Below are positions 24,744 to 32,852 of a stretch of 42,544 nt of DNA, one piece after another. The position numbers and the translations under genes were made by a program. Source of the stretch: Patescibacteria group bacterium (GTDB lineage Bacteria; Patescibacteriota; Minisyncoccia; Minisyncoccales; RBG-13-36-15); NCBI GenBank assembly GCA_022574775.1, contig JACZRI010000006.1, forward strand, positions 1 through 42,544, in the 5' to 3' direction. Position 1 is the stretch's first letter. Each line of letters begins with the position of its first letter. The notes beneath the pieces were generated by a model. The model did no database searches and was not told the DNA's origin. It worked only from the letters and a program-made list of their open reading frames with translations.

Positions 24744-25316
24744 TTAGAATTTGTTATACCTAAAACAATCAATCGTGTGGTCGTTTACCATACCTATTCC
24801 TTGCATGATCGCGTAGACGATCGTGGAACCCACGAAGTTCATGCCGCGGCGTTTGAGGTCTTTGCTGACGGTATCGGACAACTCTGTGTATGCGGGCAGA
24901 TCGGACATGCGTTTCCATTTGTTTTTTATCGGTTTGCCTTTTACGAACCCCCACACATAGGCGTCAAACGAACCGAATTCTTTTTGTATTTCCATAAATA
25001 CCTTCGCGTTCCTCACGGCCGAGGCGATCTTCAATTTGTTCCGCACTATCCCTTCATCTTGGAGTAATTCTTGTATTTTCTTTGCGTCGTACTTGGCGAC
25101 CTTTTTCACGTCAAAATTATCAAATGCTTTTCGGTAATTCTCACGCTTGTTCAAGATAGTTCTCCAAGAAAGTCCCGCTTGCGCGCCATCTAGGATAAGC
25201 ACTTCAAACAAGTGACGGTCATCGTGCACAGGCACACCCCATTCCTTGTCGTGATACTCCCCCATCAACGTGTCACTTCCATCCAACCCCCAACATCGTT
25301 TTATTTCTTTTTTCAT
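24744..25316 (-). CDS. tag: DNA-3-methyladenine glycosylase I
   Basis: Removes 3-methyladenine from alkylated DNA. Seen: zinc ligands Cys8 (RCWG), His22 (YHDKEWG), His180 and Cys184 (NDHTIDCF), plus the core RENYRKAFDNFD. 190 aa is full length. The substrate-binding Glu of LEGxQAGLSW is Asp here (LDGAQAGLSW). More GC-rich than the core genes, suggesting acquisition. Flanked on both sides by element H; the start codon is only 15 bp from the upstream hairpin's T-tract. Confidence 0.93.
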   Translation of the reverse strand: MKKEIKRCWGLDGSDTLMGEYHDKEWGVPVHDDRHLFEVLILDGAQAGLSWRTILNKRENYRKAFDNFDVKKVAKYDAKKIQELLQDEGIVRNKLKIASAVRNAKVFMEIQKEFGSFDAYVWGFVKGKPIKNKWKRMSDLPAYTELSDTVSKDLKRRGMNFVGSTIVYAIMQGIGMVNDHTIDCFRYNKF

Positions 25317-25327
25317 ACCTGCACTCT

Positions 25328-25355
25328 ATCAAAAAATCGCCTTCTTGGCGATTTT
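25328..25355. repeat. Element H upstream of tag
   Basis: TATC-A6 then AAAATCGCC-TTCTT-GGCGATTTT (25333-25355). On the minus strand a hairpin with T6, usable as terminator for the gene upstream and sitting just before the tag start. Confidence 0.75.
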
Positions 25356-25367
25356 ACATCAAGGTAA

Positions 25368-25394
25368 ACAAAAAAGGGTTATCGTGGATAACCC
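25368..25394 (-). terminator. Terminator of the 94-aa protein gene
   Basis: Minus strand GGGTTATC-cac-GATAACCC followed by TTTTTTGTTT. It lies 50 bp past the stop, so this gene has its own terminator besides element H. Confidence 0.85.
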
Positions 25395-25443
25395 TCTACG
25401 CTATAAAACAGAGTTTTTACCAAGAGACTACAAGATAATTAGG

Positions 25444-25728
25444 TCAAGGATTATGATAGCTACCTTTGGGAGTTATCGGCTCTCCAAGAGATCCTGGTTC
25501 CTTTTCGCATTTCGGACAATAAGGAATCGTTTTAGATTCGCACCGACCGCTTCCAGAAAGTGGAGTGGGACCATCCCAAATAGGGTAAGATACGCTTTTT
25601 CCCAGAATTTCTGTGCCACAATCGTGCACATAATTCACGCTCGGCTCCCCAGTGCTTTCGGTTAAAACTAACCATTTTCCGTCTCTAACCTGTCCGCTTT
25701 GTCGCTTGGTTTCAGTTGCCTCTGTCAC
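25444..25728 (-). CDS. 94-aa Cys-rich protein of unknown function
   Basis: Start GTG at 25728 with AGGAGG 6 bp upstream. Contains VHDCGTE, GRCESKTIPYCPKCEKEPG (a likely zinc site with the earlier Cys) and Trp/Thr-rich N-terminus GKWLVLTESTG. No family recognised. GC content is well above the core genes. Own promoter and terminator; flanked by elements H. The gene is one of three here with a strong Shine-Dalgarno or sigma-70 promoter, as if it carried its own expression signals. Confidence 0.7.
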   Translation of the reverse strand: MTEATETKRQSGQVRDGKWLVLTESTGEPSVNYVHDCGTEILGKSVSYPIWDGPTPLSGSGRCESKTIPYCPKCEKEPGSLGEPITPKGSYHNP

Positions 25729-25770
25729 TTTTCGCCTCCTTTAAAGTGCTGTCCTCCTTTATTATTTTCC

Positions 25771-25798
25771 ATTTTATCACTAATTACAAATCAGTCAA
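25771..25798 (-). promoter_or_regulatory. Promoter of the 94-aa protein gene
   Basis: Minus strand TTGACT (25793-25798), 16-bp spacer, TAAAAT (25771-25776). The spacer GATTTGTAATTAGTGA resembles that of the two small RNA promoters (GATATTTGTAATCTATG). Confidence 0.72.
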
Positions 25799-25810
25799 GT
25801 AAAAAATAAA

Positions 25811-25840
25811 TCAAAAAATCGCCTTCTTGGCGATTTTTGT
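25811..25840. repeat. Element H, symmetric copy between divergent genes
   Basis: AAAAATCGCC-TTCTT-GGCGATTTTT, with A and T tracts on both sides. It stands between the 94-aa gene (minus) and the SEC-C gene (plus). Confidence 0.72.
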
Positions 25841-25974
25841 TTACTTACTATTATTTATTGATATATTTTTGTCTAAATGATATAATAAAGCATCGCGATA
25901 GAGAAAAATTTTCATAAGAAAAGGGTCGGGCTCTATCGAATTTTAAAACGGTTAAAATAAAACAAATTATAAGT

Positions 25975-26169
25975 ATGGACCAAACAACAGTAAAAGAAAA
26001 AATGACGGAACTTACGCAATCTTGTGCATGCGGAGCTGGAAAACAAGCGTGGACATGTTGTAAAAAAGATGCAGTAAAAGAAATTGAAAATGAGCAGTGT
26101 GGATGCGGATCTGGAAAACAAGTAAAAGACTGCTGTATGAAAAGTCCTGAAACGCAAGAAAATACATAG
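25975..26169 (+). CDS. Small SEC-C-type zinc protein
   Basis: 64 aa with two SEC-C-like metal motifs, CACGAGKQAWTCC (17-29) and CGCGSGKQVKDCC (42-54), the form CxCGSGKxxxxCC known from the SecA C-terminus and from many small proteins. No other domain. The only plus-strand protein gene in the array; it is followed by its own terminator. The job is unknown; such motifs usually bind zinc and a protein or ribosome partner. Confidence 0.75.
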   Translation: MDQTTVKEKMTELTQSCACGAGKQAWTCCKKDAVKEIENEQCGCGSGKQVKDCCMKSPETQENT

Positions 26170-26189
26170 ATTTTTTTGCAAACTTCAAA

Positions 26190-26224
26190 AAAAACAACCA
26201 CTTTCATTTAGTGGTTGTTTTGTA
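26190..26224 (+). terminator. Terminator of the SEC-C gene
   Basis: AAACAACCACT-ttcattt-AGTGGTTGTTT followed by TGTAT; A-rich on the other side, so it works on the plus strand. Confidence 0.85.
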
Positions 26225-26304
26225 TAGAATTTTCTAACTGTCCCCTATCTACCACACAAGTTACGATTTCTAAAAGTGGTAAAAGTTGAATTTCGTCTTC
26301 AATC

Positions 26305-26340
26305 CATAGCTCCTTCTACGAGAAGATGTTAGAACCAGAA
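26305..26340. repeat. Boundary motif after the SEC-C gene
   Basis: CCATAGCTCCTTCTACGAGAAG, a member of the CCATAGCTTT..GAAGG family, followed by GATGTTAGAACCAGAA (26325-26340), the boundary motif that precedes the stop side of most array genes. Confidence 0.6.
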
Positions 26341-26359
26341 TAAGGTTAAGTGGCAGGTT

Positions 26360-26758
26360 TTATGTGCCGAATTTGGTTTTATGTCCAGCTAAAAGATAGC
26401 CAACAACGATAGGAATTATCAGAACTTTGAACTGTAATAAAATCAATGGGAACCAAAGCTCTAATTCCAAGCCAAAAAGTACGACTAAAACAATCAAATC
26501 CATCAGCAATATTATTACATACCATGCTATTCCAGTTTCCCAAGCCGTACGTTTATAGTTTTGCTCTTTATCTCTATAAACTAAAAATAACGCCGAGGCT
26601 AAAGCAATCACTACGACAAATGCCTCAATACCCATAATCCAGATTATCTCAGTTGAGGAGCCGTCTTCCCCCGCGATAGCAAAACCGATACCACCTACTA
26701 TGAATTTTATTATCCATATCATCAACCCCAATAATACAATTTTCACTCTTTTGTTCAT
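26360..26758 (-). CDS. Four-span membrane protein, unknown
   Basis: 132 aa with hydrophobic segments at about 5-29, 41-64, 77-99 and 103-125, a short charged loop YRDKEQNYKRTAWE and a Lys tail. Not recognised. Flanked by the boundary motif on its stop side; a degenerate H-like stretch (TTCTACCAAAAAATTTACC, 26798-26816) lies near its start side. Confidence 0.65.
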   Translation of the reverse strand: MNKRVKIVLLGLMIWIIKFIVGGIGFAIAGEDGSSTEIIWIMGIEAFVVVIALASALFLVYRDKEQNYKRTAWETGIAWYVIILLMDLIVLVVLFGLELELWFPLILLQFKVLIIPIVVGYLLAGHKTKFGT

Positions 26759-26884
26759 AAATAAATTGCTTAACTTTATAGAAAGACCTTTTGTTTATTC
26801 TACCAAAAAATTTACCTCGTATAAAGCTTTGCTTTTTTACGGAGCCGCCTTCTTTCCTCACCTAACTGTTTTGAAAAAATATTA

Positions 26885-27346
26885 TTATTCTGAATATTTT
26901 ATATGTATTTTATCTCCGACAGCCAACCCAATTTCCTTTGAAATACCTCCATTTATTTCTAAGACATATTTTGCATTTCGATTTGGTTTTATGATTGGAC
27001 AAGAAAATTCTTTGCAGGGTTGAGTATTTTCACTGATAAAAACAACTTCTTTTTCTTCGTTTATCCAGATTATATCTAAAGGAATCAAAGTGTTTTTCAT
27101 CCAAAAAGAATACTCTCCTTCTTTCTCAAAAACAAACAGCATACCGTTTTTGAAATCTAGGCTTTCCCTGAACATTAAACCGCTATTTTTTTCCTCAGAT
27201 GTTACGGCCAACTCAATGAAAAAGCAATAATTTTCAAAACAGGCTCGGTTTTGTTTTTCTGTGCGGTAATTTTGTAATACGAGCAGCACTATTACGAATA
27301 AGAGTAAAAGTAAAGAAATGGTAATGAAGAGAATTTTCTTTTTCAT
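26885..27346 (-). CDS. DUF192 protein, membrane anchored
   Basis: 153 aa: signal-anchor (4-25), then a DUF192 domain: GLMFRESLDFKNGMLFVFEK, YSFWMKNTLIPLDIIWI, and the C-terminal YVLEINGGISKEIGLAVGDKI. DUF192 proteins are small, exported, of unknown function, and this is a canonical one. Start side followed by elements H and B. Confidence 0.88.
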   Translation of the reverse strand: MKKKILFITISLLLLLFVIVLLVLQNYRTEKQNRACFENYCFFIELAVTSEEKNSGLMFRESLDFKNGMLFVFEKEGEYSFWMKNTLIPLDIIWINEEKEVVFISENTQPCKEFSCPIIKPNRNAKYVLEINGGISKEIGLAVGDKIHIKYSE

Positions 27347-27349
27347 AAA

Positions 27350-27480
27350 AATATTCTACCAAAAAATCGCCTAAATAGCGATAAAAAAAACTGTTAATCC
27401 CCTATCTTGAAAAATCCACGACGGTTTTATACCTTATACGGTATTAAAATACAAGTTCTATCATCTGACAATCGTGGACG
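27350..27480. repeat. Elements H and B upstream of the DUF192 gene
   Basis: Degenerate hairpin TCGCC-TAAAT-AGCGA (27367-27381) followed by an A-run, then B: TTAATCCCCTATCTTGAAAA (27394-27413), ATCCACGACGGTTTTATACC (27414-27433). The right part departs from other B copies (CAATCGTGGACGATTTTCG at 27470-27488), and no GTTAGAACC is present. Confidence 0.65.
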
Positions 27481-27525
27481 ATTTTCGAGCTTCAGTCAGT
27501 TCCAATGCAGGAATAATTTACCTAG

Positions 27526-28488
27526 CTAATTATTAGAAATGTCTTCAAAAAACGAGACCACTAATTTCGAACCTCTTGGTGTTCTGCGCCAAAGCTGGCC
27601 AATGCGCCAGTCATCCCACTGATGGCCTAGGTTTGGATAAATAACGCTGCGAACCAAGGCATCACATCCTTTGTAGTCTATAATCTCACGAGTGTTAGAT
27701 TGTTCTATGATTTTACTTTCTTGGCTGCAGCCGTTTACATTTTTCCAAGTATTTACGGTAGTGCCAAAATCTAACCAATTAAAAAATAAGTCATCATCAC
27801 CCGAGGCTCCGCCTTTGAATGGAATACTGGTATCCCTCATACCATGGGCTAGTAATATCGGAATTGCAGTCGATGGTTTCAATACTTTTTTTTTGACTCC
27901 TACTGATCCAGATATAGCAGCTACTCCAGCAAATTTGTCCGGCTGCTCAGTAGCTAAATATTGAGACATTGTTGCACCGTTAGAAAATCCTGTTATAAAA
28001 ATTTTTGACTGGTCTATATCATAATCCTGAGTAAGCCTCTCTATAAGAGCCAGAATGAATCCAGCATCATCAATATTATTCTCCAATCCAGTTCCACAGC
28101 AGTAAGTCGAGTTCCAACCTGCTTGCAATCCCTTCTTATTTGATGGAACGGCATCAGGATAAACTACGATTGTATTTTCGTCGGTGACATTGTGAAGTCC
28201 AGTATAGTAAGAAAAACGTCGGCTGCTTCCTCCTAAAGCATGAAGCCCAATGATTAATGATTTCTTCCCGCCACTTTTAGGATTATATATTCTGTAGGTT
28301 CGTTCTAATCCATCATGGGTCAGATTTTTCGGGCTGGATAATAATATCTGTCTATCGGCTGGAGTGAACACGAATAATAATATTAAGACCGAAACTGCTA
28401 ACAAAAAGCCTAATATTGTTAAAATTATCATAGATGGAATCGTACTTATTTCCTTAACTTCTGACGGTTCTTTCTTACTTTCAATCAT
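27526..28488 (-). CDS. LpqC-type esterase (PHB depolymerase-like alpha/beta hydrolase)
   Basis: Exported serine esterase. Seen: N-terminal span (about 19-44), oxyanion region IGLHALGGSSRRF, AGWNSTYCCG, nucleophile elbow GFSNGATMSQYL (near residue 166), an Asp region HGMRDTSIPF and the His in LGHQWDDW. This is the LpqC/polyhydroxybutyrate depolymerase/feruloyl esterase family; the natural ester is unknown. 320 aa is normal. Confidence 0.88.
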   Translation of the reverse strand: MIESKKEPSEVKEISTIPSMIILTILGFLLAVSVLILLFVFTPADRQILLSSPKNLTHDGLERTYRIYNPKSGGKKSLIIGLHALGGSSRRFSYYTGLHNVTDENTIVVYPDAVPSNKKGLQAGWNSTYCCGTGLENNIDDAGFILALIERLTQDYDIDQSKIFITGFSNGATMSQYLATEQPDKFAGVAAISGSVGVKKKVLKPSTAIPILLAHGMRDTSIPFKGGASGDDDLFFNWLDFGTTVNTWKNVNGCSQESKIIEQSNTREIIDYKGCDALVRSVIYPNLGHQWDDWRIGQLWRRTPRGSKLVVSFFEDISNN

Positions 28489-28805
28489 ATATTAATTTTC
28501 TCAAACTAACAGTCATATTCTTTGCCTTAGAAAGGTCAACCCATTCGACTGGCTCAGGATTGATGTTGAGTCTATCGAAACATCAAGCCGGTTCTAAAAA
28601 ACGGTGCTTGCAAGATGAGAAGATTTTCCTCGTCCGCCAAAGTTTTCTTGTCCACCATAGTTTTAACGAAAGTGGAAAAAACGTAGGAGAACCCTAAAAA
28701 ATCCACGACGGTTTTTATACCTTTTGAGACCCTTAAAATAGGGTTTAGGTCGTCATTTGTAAGGCATCCTAACGCCATGCGAGTATTGGACGATATTAGA
28801 ATCTT
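28489..28805. repeat. 317-bp intergenic repeat block with element B, before guaA
   Basis: From left: TTCGACTGGCTCAGGATTGATG and GTTGAGTCTATCGAAAC (28542-28581), a TTCGAC/GTCGAA family copy; CCACCATAGTTTTAACGAAAGTGG (28652-28675); B (28690-28783) with ATCCACGACGGTTTTTATACC, AAAATAGGGTTTAGGTCGTC and AAGGCATCCTAACGCC; then GGACGATATTAGAATC (28788-28803), a boundary motif 3 bp from the guaA stop. No gene is seen; a 68-codon frame is made of repeat text. Confidence 0.7.
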
Positions 28806-30341
28806 TTATTCATACTCGATAGTGGCGGGTGGCTTCTGAGAAATATCATAAACAACTCTATTAACTTCCATTACCTCATTGATAATTCTACTCGAAATCT
28901 TTTCTAAAACTTTTGGAGGAATTTTGGCCCAATCGGCCGTCATCCCGTCCTTTGAAGTTACCGCCCGTAAGGAAATAATGTATTCATAGGTTCTTAAGTC
29001 ACCCATAACTCCTACCGTTTTTAAAGGAAGTAACACGGCAAAAGCCTGCCAAATTTTATCGTATAATTTATTTTTTCTAAGTTCAGAAAGGAAAATATCG
29101 TCTGTTTCTCTCAAAATGCTCAGTCTTTCGTCTGTAATTTCTCCTAAGATTCTTATTGCTAATCCAGGCCCGGGAAACGGATGTCTTCCGATAATTGGTT
29201 TGGGCAATCCCAATTCTCTGCCCAATTCTCTTACTTCGTCTTTATAAAGTTCTTTTATTGGTTCAATAATTTGGAATTTCAATTTCTTGGGTAAAGTAAT
29301 GTTATGATGGCTCTTTATTTTAGTCGCATCTTTAGATGGTTGAGCAGATTCAATTCTGTCTGGGTAAATAGTCCCTTGTGCCAAAAATTTAATCTTAACT
29401 TGCTTTTTTTCTAGCTCTTTAGCTTTCTTTTCAAATACTCTAATAAAAGTATGTCCAATTATTTCTCTTTTTTTCTCTGGATCAACTATTCCCCTGAGAG
29501 CTGTAAGGAATTGTTTTTTTGCATCAATCATTAAAAAATTACGGAATCCTCTTTTTTGAAAAAGATTTTTAACCTCTTCTGGTTCATTTTTTCTAAGTAA
29601 ACCATTATCTACAAATACACAATAAAGCCTATTTCCAATTGTATTTTTAATTAGAGTTGCCACTACAAAAGAATCAATACCTCCAGAGACACCAATAAGA
29701 ACCGGCTCTTCTCCTATTTGTTTCTTTAATTCGCTAATCAAACGTCTTTTAGTGTCGCTGATTTTCCAAGATTCTTTTTCTTTGCAAATGTTATAAGTAA
29801 AATTTTTCAAAATCTTTAATCCATTAACCGTATGAGTAACCTCTGGATGAAATTGAATTCCAAAAACTCTACTGTCGTAATTCTCAAAAGCAGCAATTTT
29901 GGAGGACTTACTACTACCTATTTTCTTAAACCTTTTGGGTAATTCTGTCACCGTATCACCGTGAGAAAACCATACCGTTTCTTTATTTTTGCATCCTTTA
30001 AATAGGCTACTCTTATCTAAAATTGTTATTGTTTCTCTACCAAATTCTCTTAGTTTTTTTGCTTTAGTCTTACCTCCAAGTATTTTAGCTATAACTTGTT
30101 GACCATAACAAATACCGAGAATTGGGATATTTAAATTAAAAACCCTCTTTTTAGGAAAAGGAGCGTTTTTGTCATAAACAGAGGAAGGACTGCCAGAAAG
30201 AATTATTCCTTGAGGTTTAAGTTTTATAATTTTTGTTACAGATATATTGAATGGTAGAATTTCAGCATAACTCCCTAGTTCTCTTATGCGTCTGGCAATC
30301 AAATGAGTATATTGACTTCCAAAATCTAAAATAAGAATCAT
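28806..30341 (-). CDS. guaA: GMP synthase (glutamine-hydrolysing)
   Basis: Converts XMP to GMP. Seen: class I amidotransferase with nucleophile Cys78 (LGICYGQQ) and His165/Glu167 (FHPEV), ATP pyrophosphatase loop SGGIDS (219-224), VDNGLLRKNE, and the C-terminal dimerisation domain with RHPFPGPGLAIRILGE. 511 aa, complete. Both flanks carry array repeats; its ATG follows the hairpin T-tract by about 12 bp. A nucleotide-salvage gene in a repeat-bounded position is notable in a lineage that often lacks purine synthesis. Confidence 0.97.
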   Translation of the reverse strand: MILILDFGSQYTHLIARRIRELGSYAEILPFNISVTKIIKLKPQGIILSGSPSSVYDKNAPFPKKRVFNLNIPILGICYGQQVIAKILGGKTKAKKLREFGRETITILDKSSLFKGCKNKETVWFSHGDTVTELPKRFKKIGSSKSSKIAAFENYDSRVFGIQFHPEVTHTVNGLKILKNFTYNICKEKESWKISDTKRRLISELKKQIGEEPVLIGVSGGIDSFVVATLIKNTIGNRLYCVFVDNGLLRKNEPEEVKNLFQKRGFRNFLMIDAKKQFLTALRGIVDPEKKREIIGHTFIRVFEKKAKELEKKQVKIKFLAQGTIYPDRIESAQPSKDATKIKSHHNITLPKKLKFQIIEPIKELYKDEVRELGRELGLPKPIIGRHPFPGPGLAIRILGEITDERLSILRETDDIFLSELRKNKLYDKIWQAFAVLLPLKTVGVMGDLRTYEYIISLRAVTSKDGMTADWAKIPPKVLEKISSRIINEVMEVNRVVYDISQKPPATIEYE

Positions 30342-30693
30342 ATATCTTATTTTATCAAAAAACCGCCTTCTTGGCGATTTTCTGATTAGTCTATTTTTGA
30401 TAGGCCTCTCGGTCAGGGCGTTTTGAAGCTAAAATGAGACAAATGAGACACTACTCAAAGGTATGTTTTGGTGTCTCATTCCGCCGCGCCCTCGCTTGGG
30501 CTGGCGAATTTTTTGGAGGCGGCTATTGTTGAGATCCAAACTGCGCCATCCCTTCAACGAAAGTGAAACGTTTTTTAAGTAATGCAGTTCGACCTAATTG
30601 AACAAAGCTGAAAGTATTATTCTTAAAAGTTCTACTTTTGGCAAAAGCTTTCGCGATGAAGGGAAAGAAAACTTATCCTAACTATTTAAAGTG
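30342..30693. repeat. 352-bp block: elements H, C and other palindromes upstream of guaA
   Basis: H at 30355-30380 (CCGCC-TTCTT-GGCG). C at about 30406-30478: CTCGGTCAGGGCG, GAAGCTAAAATGAGACAAATG, then inverted arms TGAGACAC (30444-30451) and GTGTCTCA (30471-30478). Next a GC-rich inverted pair CCGCC...GGCGG (30481-30525) with inner CGCC/GGCG. The rest to the peptidase stop is unassigned, with CCCTTCAACGAAAGTG (30551-30566). No gene is seen. Confidence 0.65.
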
Positions 30694-32355
30694 TCACCAT
30701 TGCTCGCAAATTCCCTTCGCATCTCCAGTTAAGTATTGAACCTGGTGACATAAAAGTCGTTCGTTTGATTTTCCAAATGATTGAGAACCGCTACGGCTGC
30801 TCATAATAGAACGAAAGGTGCTTCTAAAAATTCCAGTCTCGACCCAACACCCCTCGTAGCAGCTTATCTCAAGATCGTAATTTGAGTCTTCCTGACAACT
30901 CGGACAGGATTCACAACTCCTAGCTCCTTGATTTATTACAGAAACATCCCGCGTACAGCAATCGATAACCCCATCTTTACCGCATCCATCTCCTATAAGA
31001 TCTCCAAAAAGCGTATTCTCTTGAGACATACATGCCTCATATGTTCCTACAAAACAGTTCGAACGTTCTTTCACGATATTCATATAATCCCTTCCCGAAG
31101 AATAGGCTCCTGGGAACCGAGCATACTCATCGAGGATTTCATAATACTCATCCGGTCTATATTTCTCATTAATATTTGGGAAGGTAAATATATGAGCAAA
31201 CTCGTGAACAAAATCATGGATGTTCGATTTGGTTGGGTTATCTCTGGTAATACCCATTTGTAGACCTTTCAGACCACATCTGCCGTTATGCTTTTCTAAA
31301 CTACACTTACTGTTCTCACCAACATAAACAAAAGAGGCGGGCATCTCTTTATTGAAAATGAGTAGTGTAAACATTTTTTCACTAAAAAGTGGCTCCTGTG
31401 GAGAAAATTGGTGGTCTTCTATTCCTAATTTATTTCGGCACAGTGAAGAGTAGTCCCATGTATCTTTTGCCTGATTTTGTGTGTTTGCTATTGTGGCAAC
31501 GTACCAGATATTAAATAAGTGTTTGTTAGATTTAAAGGGCTCAAGAGAGAACAAACCTCTATCTTCGGAACGAAAATCTATGGCTTGTTCTATAATGTTT
31601 ATAAATTTATCAAGCGAAGTGTAATCAAAACCAATTAACACAAGATCAATCCTATTCTCATTCATGTTATTGTAGCCAGATGTTAATTCGAGACACTCAA
31701 GCGATTCAGAGATTTTTGACGTTGTATCGGGCTCATTAAATTTTATAATGCAACCAGGAGTTTTTTCATAGTAATCTCCGCCCCTGTTAACACATTCATT
31801 CATCAATTTGGTGGCAACCTCCTTATTAAGTGCTTTGGAGGGCTCAATGGATATTAAGCACGTTTTTGGACGAAGAATCCCTTCTACAGTTGATCCGTCA
31901 CCACCAAGAATATATCCTTTATTTTCGTCCTCGCATTCATTGAAATTTTCTGGGAAGACATAATTGGGATTGTAAAAAAGTATTTGGCAGAAATTAGAAC
32001 TGAAAGAACCAGCCGGGCCAAAAGTGTCACTGATTTCGGTAATTTTCCTTCCTCCTATTTTTAGACAGCTGGCAAATTTATCAGGTTCATCTTCTTCCCA
32101 TACAGTATATTGACATTCAAGTCTCAATCCTTTTTGAATGATATATTTTTCTTCGGTTTTAATGCATTCGGAATAATTACTAGGGACCCCTTCAAATACT
32201 CCAGAAGATTCTTGTATTATGGTTGGAGGTAAAGGTGCTTTTTGAAGCTCTGGAAGGATAACAAGGAAAAATATCGGTAGGAATGTAAACATAAACAATA
32301 AGAATGCTCCTGCCAATACCGCTGGTTTTTTAATTGGGAAATCGAATTTCCACAT
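30694..32355 (-). CDS. Membrane-anchored M64-like zinc peptidase
   Basis: 553 aa: one N-terminal span (about 13-34), a Cys-rich extracytoplasmic region, then a domain resembling the IgA peptidase M64 family: VLIGFDYTSLDKF, LFSLEPFKSNKHLFNIWYV, and the zinc motif HEFAH (about 384-388) followed by an acidic DEY segment. The C-terminus has more Cys pairs (CCTRD, CESCPSCQ). M64 assignment is from motif order only. Probably a surface protease; substrate unknown. Flanked by H on its start side. Confidence 0.7.
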   Translation of the reverse strand: MWKFDFPIKKPAVLAGAFLLFMFTFLPIFFLVILPELQKAPLPPTIIQESSGVFEGVPSNYSECIKTEEKYIIQKGLRLECQYTVWEEDEPDKFASCLKIGGRKITEISDTFGPAGSFSSNFCQILFYNPNYVFPENFNECEDENKGYILGGDGSTVEGILRPKTCLISIEPSKALNKEVATKLMNECVNRGGDYYEKTPGCIIKFNEPDTTSKISESLECLELTSGYNNMNENRIDLVLIGFDYTSLDKFINIIEQAIDFRSEDRGLFSLEPFKSNKHLFNIWYVATIANTQNQAKDTWDYSSLCRNKLGIEDHQFSPQEPLFSEKMFTLLIFNKEMPASFVYVGENSKCSLEKHNGRCGLKGLQMGITRDNPTKSNIHDFVHEFAHIFTFPNINEKYRPDEYYEILDEYARFPGAYSSGRDYMNIVKERSNCFVGTYEACMSQENTLFGDLIGDGCGKDGVIDCCTRDVSVINQGARSCESCPSCQEDSNYDLEISCYEGCWVETGIFRSTFRSIMSSRSGSQSFGKSNERLLCHQVQYLTGDAKGICEQW

Positions 32356-32370
32356 AAGATTCGTTATTTT

Positions 32371-32442
32371 ATCCTATCAAAAAACCGCCTTCTTGGCGAT
32401 TGATTTTTATAGCTGCGGGGCTTGGACGACGTTAGAACCTGT
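32371..32442. repeat. Element H plus boundary motif (reference copy)
   Basis: H: TATC-A6-CCGCC-TTCTT-GGCGATT (32375-32402); then AGCTGCGGGG-CTTGGACGAC-GTTAGAACCTG (32411-32441). The second half resembles the L'/R' side of an integron attC (GCTTGAAC...GTTAGAC), but no facing R''/L'' arm was found nearby. Confidence 0.7.
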
Positions 32443-32477
32443 TTTTGAAACAAAAAATGGATTCTTAGCCAGTCCCG

Positions 32478-32852
32478 CTACTCTTTCTTTTCCAACTCAA
32501 GACATACCGAGTTTATACAATAACGCTTTCCACCTTTTTCTTTGGGCCCATCATTAAAAACATGGCCCAAGTGCGCCTTGCATTTTTTACACAAAACTTC
32601 GGTTCTTATCATTCCGTGGCTCAAATTTTCTTTCAATTCAATATTTTTCAGATTCACGGGTTCAGTAAAGCTTGGCCAACCGGTGCTGGAATCAAATTTC
32701 GTATCTGAAGAAAAAAGCTCGCTGCCACATATGGCGCACTTATATATTCCTTTTTCATGGCTGTTCCAGTACTTGTCGCTGAATGGCGCTTCAGTTCCTT
32801 TGCCTCTCGCTATGCGGTAAAGCTCAGGAGACAATTCTTTATCTTTTTTCAT
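32478..32852 (-). CDS. msrB: Peptide methionine-R-sulfoxide reductase
   Basis: Reduces R-methionine sulfoxide. Seen: zinc pairs CAIC (about 38-41) and CKKC, STGWPSF, AHLGHVFNDGP and the catalytic Cys112 in KRYCINSVCLEL. 124 aa is standard. Its ATG overlaps the msrA stop (ATGA), so the two are one operon. Confidence 0.96.
   Translation of the reverse strand: MKKDKELSPELYRIARGKGTEAPFSDKYWNSHEKGIYKCAICGSELFSSDTKFDSSTGWPSFTEPVNLKNIELKENLSHGMIRTEVLCKKCKAHLGHVFNDGPKEKGGKRYCINSVCLELEKKE

Noticed and set aside
28572-28778. 68-codon minus-strand frame
   Set aside because: Made of repeat text (element B and the CCATAG family); no ribosome site or recognisable protein.
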